From assembly GCA_007115705.1 (NCBI GenBank), contig QXEO01000464.1, positions 5,199,559 through 5,263,558 on the forward strand: a stretch of DNA of 64,000 nucleotides. The letters are read 5' to 3'. The notes beneath the pieces were generated by a model. That model did no database searches. It was not told where the DNA came from and was given only the letters and a program-made list of their open reading frames with translations. Of this stretch, positions 47,620-58,565 are shown one piece after another. The DNA comes from Dactylis glomerata. Lineage: Eukaryota > Streptophyta > Magnoliopsida > Poales > Poaceae. Position numbers and translations under genes: made by a program. Each line of letters begins with the position of its first letter. Position 1 is the first letter of the stretch.

Positions 47620-50147
47620 GGTAAGGTAAAAGGTACTCGCATCCTCCTGTGCGAGTGCTCAAAGTTATTTCCTTTAGATTCTGCAATTACATCTTTTTGT
47701 TTCTTGTTTTTATTTTCACTAGTTAGGCTTAATGGAAAACAAAGAGTTCTTTAGTCTTTTTCCTGATTTTAGATTTGAAGAGAAAATTGAAAATCCTTTG
47801 GAGCTTATTTCGCATAGCAATGTTATTAGTACGAATGCTTTGAATACCGTTAATGCTAATGCTATAGAAAAGTCTAAGCTTGGGGAAGCTGGTTTTGTTA
47901 TGTATGATATTTTTAGTCCCCCAGCTTTAGTGGAGAAGGTCTGTTCTGATAATATTTTATCTCCCATATGTGATGTTCCTAATGATGCTTGTGCTCCTCA
48001 TCCTTTTAAAATACCTACGAAGATTGTTGAACATGTCAGGGACAACTGCTATTTAGGAGATGGAACTGTCCATCCTGGTGATCATTTGCTCTTTATACAT
48101 GAATTATGCGAGTTGTTCCAGTGTGCAGGTATTTCAATGAACCAAGTTAAGAAGAAGCTATTCTCTTTATCACTGAAAGGCAGAGCTGAGGAGTGGTATC
48201 GACTGCTCCAAGATGGTCGATCTATTGACTGGGATGAAATTGAACCTCTCTTTTATTCTAAATTCTATCCTTCTAGTCAGGTTTATAAAGATAGGAACTA
48301 CATTTATAATTTTCATCCGCATGAGGGAGAAAGCATTGCCCAAGCTTGGGGAAGATTGAAGTTACTAATGCATAAATGTCCTATTTATGATCTTCCCCGT
48401 AATATTGTTATTAATAATTTTTATGCAAGGCTTTCAGGACATTACAAGGACTATCTAGATGCATGCTTTGATGGGTCTTTCACAAGCAAGGATGTCGACA
48501 CCAAGTGGGGTCTGCTTGAGACAATTCAAAACAACATTGAAGGTTGGGATAGCGACAAAGGTAAAGGATCAGGTATGAATTACGAGTTTGATTGCATTAA
48601 GTCTTTCGCTGAAACTGCTAATTTTCAAGAGCTTAGTGCTAAGTATGGTCTTGATCCTCAAATTATGGTTGATTGCTTTAAAGCCTTTGCTTCCCATATG
48701 AATGTTCCTAAAGGAAATGGGGACGTGTATCATGAACCTTTTAAGGACACTTGCATAGAAAGTGATATTGTTGTTGATGATGAAGGGTTTCGCAGCATAG
48801 TAAATCAAAAATTTTCCTACGGATGCGAACAAGAAAGCCAAGATCTAATCTAGGAGATGTAATCAACGAGAGAGGTAGATGAGATCTTCATACCCTTGAA
48901 GATTCGCACAGCGGAAACGTTCAATAGGTGCCAAAAACTACAACGACTTATGCAAATACACTAAGATTTAGTTCATGATAATTAGTTCAAGTTAATCAAA
49001 TTACTAATGAACTCCCACTAAATTCAACATTCCTCAAAGTTGTTTAGTGAAGCATGATCCAAATTCACTACACCGAGACCGATCATCACGTGAATGATGT
49101 AGCTTTAATGGTGAACATCAACATGTTGATCATATCATCCATATGACTCATGCTTGACCTTTCGGTCCGTGTGTTCCGAGGCCATGTCTGTACATGCTAG
49201 GCTCGTCAAGTCAAACCCAAGTATTTCCGCGTGTGCAAAACTGGCTTGCACCTGTTGTATGTGAACGTAGAGTTTATAGCACCCGATCATCACGAGATGC
49301 TTGAACACGACGAACTTTCGCAACGGCGCATACGAGGGGAGAACACAATTTTATCTTGATCTTTAAGTGAGGAATCATCTTAAAATGCTACCGTCGCGAT
49401 CTAAGCACAATAAGATACATAAAAGGATAAACATCACATGCATATAATTTTATGTGACATGGTATAGCCAATCTCCGCGCCATGATCTCCATCCTGTGCG
49501 CGCCGGCATGATCTCCATCAGTCCACCATGATTGCCTCCACCACGAATAGCAACTACAACTATTGCTAACTACTTAGCGATAAAGTAAAGCTATTACATG
49601 GTGTATAAGAAGTTGACACGCAGGTCATACACAATTATAAAGACAACCATATGGCTCCTGCCGGTTGTGAACTCATCGACATGCAAGTCGTGAAATATTA
49701 CAAAACATGATCATCGCATACATCACATATATCACATCACATCTTGTGGCTATACCATATCACAAAACACTCCCTGCAAAAACAAGTTAGACGCCTCTAC
49801 TTTGTTGTTGCATGTTTTACGTGGCTTATGGGAGTAGCAAGTTAAGAACGATTCTTACCTACGGAAAGCCACAACGGTGATATTATGGTTGCTAACATCC
49901 GATGTAAGTCCCATGACTACTATAGTGAGAGAAACTGGCATCCACCAGCCGCATGTGTGGAACAAGCCACACGTCAAGTGCGGAGCCGGTCTCGCGAACG
50001 CGGTCGCGTAAAGTTGGCCTGGACCGCTTCGATCTCACTATACCACGCCATAAGAAATACACAACAAGAGGTTTGCAACAGAAAACATCAACGCCCGCAA
50101 CAAGCATGTTGCGTTCTACTCGTGAAACACATCTACGCATAGATCTA

Positions 50148-50159
50148 GCTCTGATACCA
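50148..50159 (-). other. Primer binding site, initiator tRNA-Met (element C)
   Basis: TGGTATCAGAGC on the minus strand, one base after the LTR, standard for plant copia elements. Confidence 0.88.
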
Positions 50160-50160
50160 C

Positions 50161-51888
50161 TGAAGGGTTTCGCAGCATAGTAAATCAAAAAAATTCCTAC
50201 GGATGCGAACAAGAAAGCCAAGATCTAATCTAGGAGATGTAATCAACGAGAGAGGTAGATGAGATCTTCATACCCTTGAAGATTCGCACAGCGGAAACGT
50301 TCAATAGAACGTGGTTGACGTAGTCGTACTCGCCGTCTCCTCCTCGCGATCCGATCCGATCCTACGCCGCAAGTGGCGGCGCCTCTGAGAGTTGCACACG
50401 TGCGGTGCAGCGACGTCTCCTCCTTCCTTGGTCCAGCAAGTATGGTGGAGAGATAGATTGGATCAGCAGCACGACGGCGTGGTGCTTATGGTGGAGAGTT
50501 TCTGCAGCAGGGCTTCGCCTACGCGCAGTCGCGAGAGAGAGAGAGGGAGGGCAGCAGTTGGCGGCTAGGGTTTTGGGTTAGGGGTAGAGAGGGCTGCGCC
50601 CTTGCCCCCTATATATATAGGGGTGGCCGGCCAGCTTGGCCTCTCCCCAAACCCTAGGGCGCCGACTTGGAGTAGGAAGAGTGGGGGGCAAGTTTCCCCC
50701 CCTTCCTTCTTTGAAGACTCCCTTAGGGTTTCCCCTTGGGCTGGCCGGCTGGGCCTTAGGGGCCTTGTGCGCCTGGCCCAGGGCGGCCAGGGCACTTCCC
50801 CTTAGTCCCACGCAGGCCTCCGTCAAGTGGGCCCACGTTGGTCCCACTCCGGAACCTTCTAGAACCTTCCGGTACAATACCGATAAACTCCGAAACCTTT
50901 CCGGAATCCAAAAACTGCTTTCCTTTATATGAATCTTATTCTCCGGACCATTCCGGAACCTCTCGTGACGTCCTGGATCTCATCCGAGACTCCGAACTAA
51001 AACTCATAAACCAATTATCCATTCTATCCTAGCATCGATACACGTTAAGTGTGTGACCCTACGGGTTCGAGAATATGTAGACATGATCTTCTATCAATAA
51101 TCAACAGCGGGATCTGGAAACCCATATTGACTCCCACATATTCATCGATGATCATATCGAATGAACCACGATGTCAGGATTCAATTAATCCCGTATATGT
51201 ATTCCCTTCGTCACACGATATTTTACTCGCCCGAGATTTGATTGTCGGTATCGCCATACCTAGTTCAATCTCGTTCACAGCAAGTACTTTACTCGTTCCA
51301 TAATCCGATATCACTTCGTGATTAACTCCTTAATCACATGCTTGCAAGCGGTGTTGATATCGATTACCGAGTGGGCCCGAAGTATATCTCTCCGACTTGG
51401 GAGGGACAAATTCCATCTCGATACATACAACCCAACAAGTACTTTCCGATCACCTGAGAGACACCTTTATTATCACCCTCACATAGGATGACGTTTGATG
51501 ACCTCAAAGCTTTCTTCCGATACCAGGGAGTTGTATTATCTCATGGTCTAAGGAATACAATACATGACATAAGAAAAGCTTCGCAAAGATGAACACGATG
51601 ACACGATCTAATTGCTCTGCTTTATTTGGGTCTGTCCATCACATCATTCTCCTAATGATATGATCTCATTATTAATTGACAACTCATGTCTATGGTTAGG
51701 AAACCTTAACCATCATTAATCAATGAGCTAGTCCATAGAGGCGTACTAGGGACACGGTGTTGTTCATAAACCACACAAGTATTAAAGTTTCCGCTTAATA
51801 CAATTCTAGCATGGAATATAAACATTATCATGAACAAGAAATATGATAATAACATCTTTATTATTGCCTCTAGGGCATATTTCCTTCA
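50161..51888 (-). repeat. 5' LTR of copia element C
   Basis: 1728 bp; its terminal 147 bp are repeated at 48781-48927 with about two differences, all in the A/T run near 48811. Confidence 0.88.
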
Positions 51889-53659
51889 GATGATTGCAAT
51901 AAACATGCTCAAACTTCTAAAAGTACTATTTCTTATAAGCATGTTAATTTTTGTGGAATACATAGACCTTGTGAACAGAGTTACAACAAGGAAGATTATT
52001 GCATCACCCACGCAAATGAAGAAACCAGTATGTGGTACAAGGATATAGGTGAGATCGGTAAAAAGGTTTGTGAGCTTTATCCTTTTCTTTGTAAACATTG
52101 CGATGACATAGGTCATTTTAATTTCCAATGCTCAAGCCCTAATAGTTACTCTTCTAGTACCTTAAGTTTGTATTGTGATGACAAGATTAGTCCCAATCAG
52201 CAGCTGCCACTGCTTCGTCTGCTGAAAATATAACTGCCGATGAACCTTTTGCACAAGAAGCTGAACCGGTCGTGAAGTCTCCGAAAGCCCCCAGAGCTTC
52301 TATTAAGAAAGTTCTGGTGACCCAGAGAGCCAAGCGGTCGAAAAAATCGAAGGAAGCCGATGTTTCCCTTGAAGCCCACGAGTCCACGGACTCCCCTGAT
52401 GATGTGAGTAATTGTCCTTGACTTATTTTCCTTGTGTCATCCATATACTTACGTGTTCTTCCTTGTTAGATATTGTTGAAAAAAATTGTCGCCTTGGGCA
52501 CTGAGTGTGCTGAGTACTTGAAAGCTGCTAGAGCTTCTGAAGGTGAACTCATTTTCCTACATTTGCTTATCTTGCTCGCTCTTCTTTGCTTGTTGCTTGA
52601 TTTTCCCTTTCCTCGTTGTTGTCTTGTAGATGCTTTAGCGACAGCCAATGCGTGCATTGCTTCGCTGGAAGCTGAACTTAGCGCTTCTCATAAAGCTTTT
52701 GATGCCGCGACTGCTGCCAAGGTCAGTGCTGAGAAGTCGAATAAATCAGCGCTGGCTAAGGCGAAGAAACCGGAGAAAGCCTTGGCTGATGCTAACAAGG
52801 AGCACCTCCAGCGGGAGCAAGCTGTGGCTGAACGGCTGAATACGATGTCAGCTGCTGCTGGAGGTACGCACTATACCTTTCTTCTTCTGCTGCTGTTGTT
52901 TTACTTGTTTTCTTGTACTCGCTCATATTTTCCTCTTCTGCTGCTTTCTGTTCCCTTGGTTCTACAGAATGCACCAAGGTGTCTTCGTCGACTTTGCAAC
53001 CAGACGACGATCCTCTCATGGCCGCGGTTAGCTTGCTTGAAGCTAACTGGATATCTGTCCAAGAGATCTTCGAGTTGGTTAACCGCGTTCTTACGCAGAT
53101 TTTTGTTGGGTTGTGGCCCAAGCAGAAGGCAGAGGTTCCAATCAATGACGTGAATAAACTCGCCCAAGCCTTCAACACTACTGAAGACCCCATCCTTCAA
53201 ATGAAAGGCCTTTCTTTAAAGCGAGGTGCCGAGGGGGCCATTGCATTTTCATATGCACATGGCACGGAGTTTGACTGGGAGAAGGTTGGCTCTTCCCACG
53301 GCCGCACTCTCTCAGAGCTGAAGGCTTTCTTTGAGAAGGCGAAGAAGTTTGTGCCTGCCATCGTGGCGATGATTTCTCCTTCAGCGGCTTCTACGGCTTC
53401 TACTACGCCAGCTTCTTCAGCTCCAGCGACTAATGAATCCGCGCCTCCTCCAACTACTGGTGCTGCTTCTGCCACGCCTTCTTCTGACACGGAGCAGGAC
53501 GCTGAGGTGGCGTAGACTTAGTCTTCCTGTTGTATTTTTAATCTCTTTTGTTGTAATGAACTTCTAGTTTGTGCTTTGCCTGAGAACTTGTCAAAAGGCT
53601 TTGTACTCGTTCGTAGATATCTTTTCTAATATGAGATGCTTGAATGATGTTTTTGAGAT

Positions 53660-54600
53660 GTGCCTCTTCTTCTAGTTGACTTCCAGCTTTTGCTTGCTGG
53701 TGAATCGTCGGGTTATGATCGAGCTCCATCTCCTGGTGATATATTCGCCTCTGGGATTTCCTCACCTCCTCGACCTCCCTGTCGGTGTGAGGAATATTCT
53801 TTCAGAGTTGCGGACCTTGAGAGCCGCCTATCCTTTATGAAACGCCAGGCACAAGTTGCTCTAGACAAGGCTAGTAAGTCCCATGATTTGATGAAGCAAG
53901 TGTCCAATCTTCAAGATGAAGTTTCGAGTCTAGTAGCGAGGATCGCACATTTTGAGGAATGCGAATCTTTTCTGATTGGTATCGTCGAATCTGTTTGCGA
54001 GATGCTGCTGTGTAAGTCTTCGGGGATCCTCTTCCCTTTGTTTTTCCTCTTGTCTTCTGTGTGCTAATTTTCGCTTGAACTGCAGGTACCTGCCTTGATC
54101 TTGTTGGCGAATCAAGTTGAGTTACTGAGCGAATCACTGCTCTTCAAAATGCTGCTCAAGGAACCGAAAGCTTATGGTCCAATCCCCGTCGTTGTCGCGC
54201 TATCGTGCTTCTTCAGGATCGTGCGCAGTACATCGGCGAAGCTGTTGATGGTTGTCGTAAGGCCCTGACAACCATGTATTCTGTCATGTTGCCCCGTAAC
54301 CCTATATCGAGGGATTTTAGACAGCTACTCAAAACTTTCCGGACGAGCCAGCGAGTCCACCTCCTTATAAAGCTGAATTTAATTGCTGGTGCTAATTTCG
54401 CTCTTGGATGGATGCAAAAGTGGAACCCAAGACTTAATTTCGACCGCCTGTCTCAGAGTTTGCCTCCAGGATGAATTACGGTTGGTATTCACATGGATGC
54501 AACGCTGGAACCAGCGAGGAGGATTATCTCGAGGCTATTGCAAGAGGACGCTAGGTTTTTCAGGAGTATCATTACTTGAATCCTTTTGGTGTCGATGACT
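53660..54600 (+). pseudogene. Second antisense gene of element D, coiled-coil type
   Basis: First coding block about 53660-54015: acidic/proline-rich start, then a heptad-like stretch (RVADLESRLSFMKRQAQVAL, KQVSNLQDEVSSLVARIAHF). An apparent intron (GTAAGT-like donor near 54013, acceptor TGCAG at about 54085) leads to a second block to 54474 with DFRQLLKTFRTSQRVHLLIK and NLIAGANFALGWMQKWNPRL. After a stop, MDATLEPARRIISRLLQEDA continues in another frame to about 54600. Stops (54118, 54472) and a frameshift make it defunct. I do not recognise a domain; it seems to be a second antisense cargo gene, or the C-terminal half of a longer one. Confidence 0.5.
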
Positions 54601-54889
54601 CAGAACCACCTGCACCGTGATTTTGATGTATATAGTTATTGTACCGCGAGAGTATTTTTTCCCTGAGTTATTGCTTTGAGGGAAATTTTAGTATTCAAGG
54701 TGTTTGGTTTGTTTTGGCGTTTGCCGCATTTAGATATGTAAGCTCAGATATGAGGAACTTGTCTTTATTATACTTGTAATGTAAGATACATGGGGTGACC
54801 CAAGAGATCCGGCCTGTGACCTGTGTTCTGGATCTAGAGGGCATTGCCCTAGGATAACTCGTGGCTTTTACAGCCTTTTTTCTTCTACC

Positions 54890-55236
54890 CTACTTTGGTG
54901 CTCTCGACACTTGCGCCCCCGTGGCCTTCTCTTCTTCCCTTGTAGTTTGGTCTTCTCCTGATGCTTCTACTCGTGGTTTCTTCATTTCTGGTTCCACGGG
55001 ACGTCCTTCGGGTAACTTGTCGACTTCTGTAGTCGCGCTTTTCGCTTTCTCTTTGGGTTCTCCATAGTTGGCTATCATGCCAAAGTTTTGTGCCATCTTG
55101 TGGAACTCCTTGTCGCATAGGTCTGATACCTTGAAGCTTCCTTTTACTGTGATGATTCCCTTTGGTCCTGGCATCTTGAGTACTAGATACATGTAGTGAG
55201 GTACTGCCATGAATCATGAAAATGCGGGTCGCCCGA
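54890..55236 (-). pseudogene. Protease remnant of element D, cut by element E
   Basis: The minus-strand frame begins near 55231 with GRPAF, a stop, then FMAVPHYMYLVLKMPGPKG and GSFKVSDLCDKEFHKMAQNF. It aligns directly with element E's protease C-terminus (58170-58350: FMAVPHYAYLTLKIPGPKG). After it comes a Lys/Glu-rich tail and a stop at 54890, then antisense cargo. The N-terminal half with the catalytic Asp must lie beyond element E. Confidence 0.82.
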
Positions 55237-55571
55237 TGACAAGGGTATAGTTAATAGAGCCCGTTAGTTGAGTACCCCTAAGGCCCGTATAGCTAGGCCC
55301 AATTGTAATGATAGTCGAATACGAGTTCTTACCGTATGTTGATATTGTAATCTGTATTGAACCCTACCCGATCCTCGAGACCTGGCCATCTATATATAGG
55401 GGCCAGGAGGGGACGGTGTAGGGCAGATTGAAAGCAAGCCAGGTTGAATACCCAAGTTTACTTTCGATATACACTTATTTCGACTAACCTATACCTTCGA
55501 GTTCATCCGACGCCCTATTCCCCCGATCCTAAGTCCTTCATCTAGGACATTTGCCGAGTTAACCCTCGTCA
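55237..55571 (+). repeat. 5' LTR of element E
   Basis: 335 bp, TGACAAGGGTATAG to AACCCTCGTCA, with CTATATATAGGGGCC as promoter. It is followed at 55573 by TTGGTGCCGACCGTGGGGA, the presumed primer site; I could not assign the tRNA. Confidence 0.9.
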
Positions 55572-55606
55572 ATTGGTGCCGACCGTGGGGATCCTGGGCG
55601 TTGGAG

Positions 55607-57359
55607 TCATGAATTCGACGGCTTTTTCGCTTTTAGCCAGCAGCAGTTCAGAACTCGACGGAAGTCAGGAGATGGAGTTAACAATTGGAAGTTTGAGCAT
55701 CTTCGTCGGACCATCGGGTTCATCCCGCCTCTCGGATTCAACGAAACCAGATCTGTCGGCAAGCAAGCCCGAAACAGAGGTAATACTGGAATCATCAGAA
55801 GGCTCCTCCAGCTAGGTAAACTCGCCGGTCAGCTTAGAAAAAGCACCAATTGCAGAAGGCGACAAAATTCGGGAAAATTTAGACTCAGAAGAAAGGGTAA
55901 GTCAAACATACAACAGTGCAAGAGACTTCGCCGTTGGAAGCAGCGGCGTCTCCAAAGTGCATCAGCTATGCATCATTATCACCGAAGCAGAAGAAGAGAA
56001 CAACAACGAAGGAAGTAAAAAGGTCGACAGGCAAGTCGACAAAACAAAAGAACACAACAAAAAAGATAAGGAGAAAGTCCACGTCTCGGCTGGCGAATGG
56101 AGAATGATCAAGTCAGCTATCAATCATGGTACAGAAGTACCCGAAGGATCGAGAAGAGAAGTTCTAATGGGATATCAGTATGCATTATACCAGCATAGGA
56201 AGAAACTAAGGGAGGAAAGAGACACGGTTCTTCAAAACAATAACAGTGTATCAAGGGAGGAATACTGGGATGACTATAGTGAGGATTCCGAGTACAGTAG
56301 AGAAAGGCGCGGAGACCCAAAACACAACAGGGGGCAACAGCATGCAGCAGAGAAGAAAGGTACTCGAGAAGCCCTACCCCACAGCTAGAAGAGGAGAAAG
56401 ATGACTTCATGCAAGAAACGCCAGAAGCAGCGTTGATAGCAGCACAGGCGTATTTACTAACTACAAGGCCAGAACCCGGGGATCCGCGAGAAGATATGCA
56501 CCGAGTCGCGATACGAAACCTCGGAATAGTGGAGAGCAAGATCAGGGAAAAAGGTCCAGACACAAAGTCGACAAGCCACAAGGAAAAGCAAAAAGAGAAG
56601 CTCAGATACAACTTCGCAGACAACAAGTATAGTGAGTCATCAGAAGAAGAAAGGCGACAAAAGAGGAAGGAGGACGCAAGAAATATAATAGCACAGGCTC
56701 GAGTAAATAAATCACGCCACACCTGGAGGGAAGAAAATTATGAAGAAGATGATAAAGAGATGGGCGCATTATGCTTTACCCGCATGGTTCGCAAAACTCG
56801 GGTACCCAAAGGATTCAAATTACCGCATGATCAACATAAATATGACGGGCCGCAAGAACCTACCATGTGGTTATCGGACTATTTGCAGGCAGTGCAGATA
56901 TTAGGGGGAACAAAAGCGACTGCAATGCAAAGTTTGCAGCTACACCTCACCGGCGCAGCACGGTCGTGGTTGAATACCCTACCCAACGAATCCATTGGAA
57001 GTTGGGGAGAACTCGAAAGCCAATTCGCAAGAAATTTTCGTTCAACATACAAGCGCCCAGCATCACTGGAGGAAGTTAAGGCATGTGTGCAAAGGAAAGG
57101 CGAAACTCTACGTTCTTATATACAACGATGGAGTATAATCAAAAACTCAGCAGAAGACGTCTCCGACGAACGAGCAATAGACGCTTTTTTGGCTGGACTT
57201 CGTCGCTCAGATCTCGTGGAAGAAATAGGAAGAACAAGACCTACAACAGTAGCCGAGCTAATGGAAGATGCCAACAAATTTGCTGATGGAGAAGACGCAT
57301 ATAATAACAAAAGGGGACGTTCACCAGAAGTCGACAGAATAAGCAGACAGAGGAAATGA
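55607..57359 (+). pseudogene. Gag of element E, frameshifted
   Basis: Three open pieces: 55607-55815 (MNSTAFSLLA), 55957-56388 (with EWRMIKSAINHGTEVPEG and MGYQYALYQHRKKLREERDT) and 56409-57359. The last holds the gag core, PTMWLSDYLQAVQILGG, SLQLHLTGAARSWLNTLP and LRSYIQRWSIIKN. It ends at a TGA (57357-57359), in frame with protease. At least two frame changes lie before 56409, so no intact gag is made. Confidence 0.8.
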
Positions 57360-57470
57360 CACCGCAGCAGGGATAACCAAGGAAGGCGAAATCAGGTAGC
57401 CGCGGGCTACGCAGCAGAAGAAGAGGAAGGATATGTAAACAGGAGGTTTCAGGCAAAAGGAATAGAAAAA

Positions 57471-58406
57471 TTGAGATACTCCGGTCCTTCGGCCGAGGAT
57501 ATGTTATACGGACCTTGTCGAATCCACTACGCATATCTTGATGGGAAAAGAGTCTCAAATCACCAGATGAAGGATTGTAGAACGTTCCTAAGGCTACAAA
57601 GCGCCATGGGTTCAAACCAAGGAGGATGGCAAGAGGAGAAGCGCACAATTCAAGGATATCAAATGCAAAGGCTAGCAAGGCACATAGAGTCAAAAGTTTA
57701 CATATCGGCTATGATTCAACCGGTGCCTAAGTCGAAGAAAGAGCGGAAGAGCATATCCAGGCAAGTAAACCTAGCAATATCGTCACAACCAGCTACCACA
57801 AAGTACCTGCAGTGGTCAGATCAACCAGTTAAGTTCAGTAGAGCAGACCACCCAAGGAAAGTTCCCAGGCCAGGCCACTCGCCTATGGTTCTAAAGGCAC
57901 AAATAGGAGGGTACGACATCAGAAGAGTATTTATGGACGCAGGGAGTGGCATCAACCTGATATATGCTAGAACACTGAAGGCAATGTGTATCTCGCTGTC
58001 GAGTTTAAAGCCAACAGACTGCTCCTTCCATGGAATAGTACCAGGAGCCGCAAACTATCCTTTGGGAAGAATAGAACTCGACGTCTGCTTTGGCAGTAGC
58101 AGCAACTACCACAGAGAGAAGCTGGAATTTGAAGTCATGGACTGGCCGTCACAATACCATGCAATCCTGGGGCGCCCAGCATTTGCGAAATTCATGGCAG
58201 TGCCTCATTACGCGTATCTTACGCTAAAAATCCCAGGACCCAAAGGAACAATTACAGTGCAAGGGAGCTTTGAAGTAGCCAACCCATGTGACAGAGAATT
58301 CAATAGGATGGCGCAAACCTTCGGCATGACATCAGAATATGAGAGGCTAAAAGGAGAAACAGATCATAATGTGCTACCCGACGTTGGACGATCCCTGCCA
58401 GATTAG
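57471..58406 (+). pseudogene. Aspartic protease region of element E
   Basis: Same frame as the end of gag, separated by the TGA at 57357. The catalytic motif DAGSG is at 57936-57950 (VFMDAGSGINLIYARTL), and ILGRPAF near 58165-58190 is the distal motif. Ends with TAG 58404-58406. A further in-frame TAG at 58500-58502 follows before RT. Protease would cut the Gag-Pol polyprotein. Confidence 0.85.
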
Positions 58407-58565
58407 GCTTTCGACACAACCCAGGACTCGAAGAAAATCCAGGTACACCCTACAGACCCAAACAAGACAACATCAATTGCCGTGAACTTGGATCCCGTAT
58501 AGGAAAGCGCGCTCGTTGAGTTCCTCCGTGAGCGCTGGGAAATCTTCGCCTGGTGTCCATCAGAC

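Larger units (their letters stand above)
48781..51888 (-). mobile_element. Nonautonomous copia element C (BARE/Angela/Maximus type LTR)
   Basis: Minus-strand element in B's gag with a perfect duplication GATGA at 48776-48780 and 51889-51893. The full 5' LTR (50161-51888) starts TGAAGGAAATATGCCCTAGA on the minus strand, the hallmark of this Triticeae copia group. The primer site TGGTATCAGAGC (initiator tRNA-Met) follows at 50148-50159. The internal region is only about 1.23 kb, without gag or pol. The 3' LTR is reduced to its last 147 bp (48781-48927). An internal deletion or a noncoding family member explains this. Confidence 0.88.
46049..52202 (+). mobile_element. Truncated Athila-like element B
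   Basis: Starts TGATACGTCTCCAACG in exon 3 of D's antisense gene. It has one LTR (46049-47591), a tRNA-Asp primer site and gag up to the zinc knuckle, then stops at 52202 without pol or a 3' LTR. GCTGC flanks both sides (46044-46048, 52203-52207), and host reading frame resumes in phase. Copia element C (48781-51888) sits in its gag. The matching GCTGC may be a true duplication after a deletion reaching the end of the 3' LTR, or chance within alanine codons. Confidence 0.82.
47732..52202 (+). pseudogene. Gag of element B, split by copia C
   Basis: Coding runs 47732-48780 and resumes at 51894 after the copia insertion and one GATGA copy. The first part has the gag core (KKKLFSLSLKGRAEEWYRLL, then FHPHEGESIAQAWGRLKLLM and LETIQNNIEGW). 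The second part contains CKHCDDIGHFNFQC, a perfect CX2CX4HX4C zinc knuckle for RNA binding (about 52095-52136). It ends abruptly at 52202 where element B is truncated. Unlike element A's gag, no internal stop is visible. Confidence 0.85.
44585..53515 (+). pseudogene. Six-exon antisense gene of element D ('putative gypsy type transposon' family)
   Basis: Runs antisense to D. Exons: 44585-45520, 45621-45928, 46019-46048 plus 52208-52403, 52470-52542, 52630-52863, 52968-53515; all introns are GT-AG. Counting the GCTGC duplication once, the coding length is 2325 nt, exactly 775 codons, so phases fit. Exon 1 carries the domain of the Pfam family described as 'putative gypsy type transposon' (PSGYRVMFLAFLLRGLSLP, then ESFLGIEPHFLLWK). 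Exon 2 is acidic with a basic RKRKR stretch; exon 5 is Ala/Lys/Glu-rich and coiled-coil-like; exon 6 ends in an Ala/Thr/Ser-rich tail. Breaks: a TGA at 45389-45391 (CGA-to-TGA likely) and insertion of element B in exon 3. Such antisense ORFs are known in grass Tat-lineage elements; function unknown. Confidence 0.78.
39459..55236 (-). mobile_element. Tat-lineage gypsy element D (3' part), heavily nested
   Basis: Minus-strand element. Its 3' LTR is 39459-39783. Moving to higher coordinates come the 3' noncoding region, two antisense genes (44585-53515 and 53660-54600) and a protease remnant (54890-55236). RT, RNase H and integrase, expected between protease and antisense genes, are absent. It contains a solo LTR (40007-43568), Athila-like element B with copia C (46049-52202), and is cut in its protease by element E at 55237. 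Its 5' part presumably continues beyond the window. Host flank next to the LTR is GGAGG, the expected duplication to look for at the far end. Confidence 0.85.

Noticed and set aside
47119..47754. 211-residue frame
   Set aside because: Lies mostly in the LTR and leader of element B; no domain, and it overlaps the primer site.
50148..50159. tRNA gene fragment near the Met-tRNA-like sequence
   Set aside because: Only 12 bp match and they lie directly beside the copia LTR, as a primer site should. No tRNA cloverleaf is present here or elsewhere in the window.
52473..53153. 226-residue frame read as one continuous gene
   Set aside because: It translates through two introns (52543-52629 and 52864-52967); the spliced reading keeps phase with the rest of the antisense gene.
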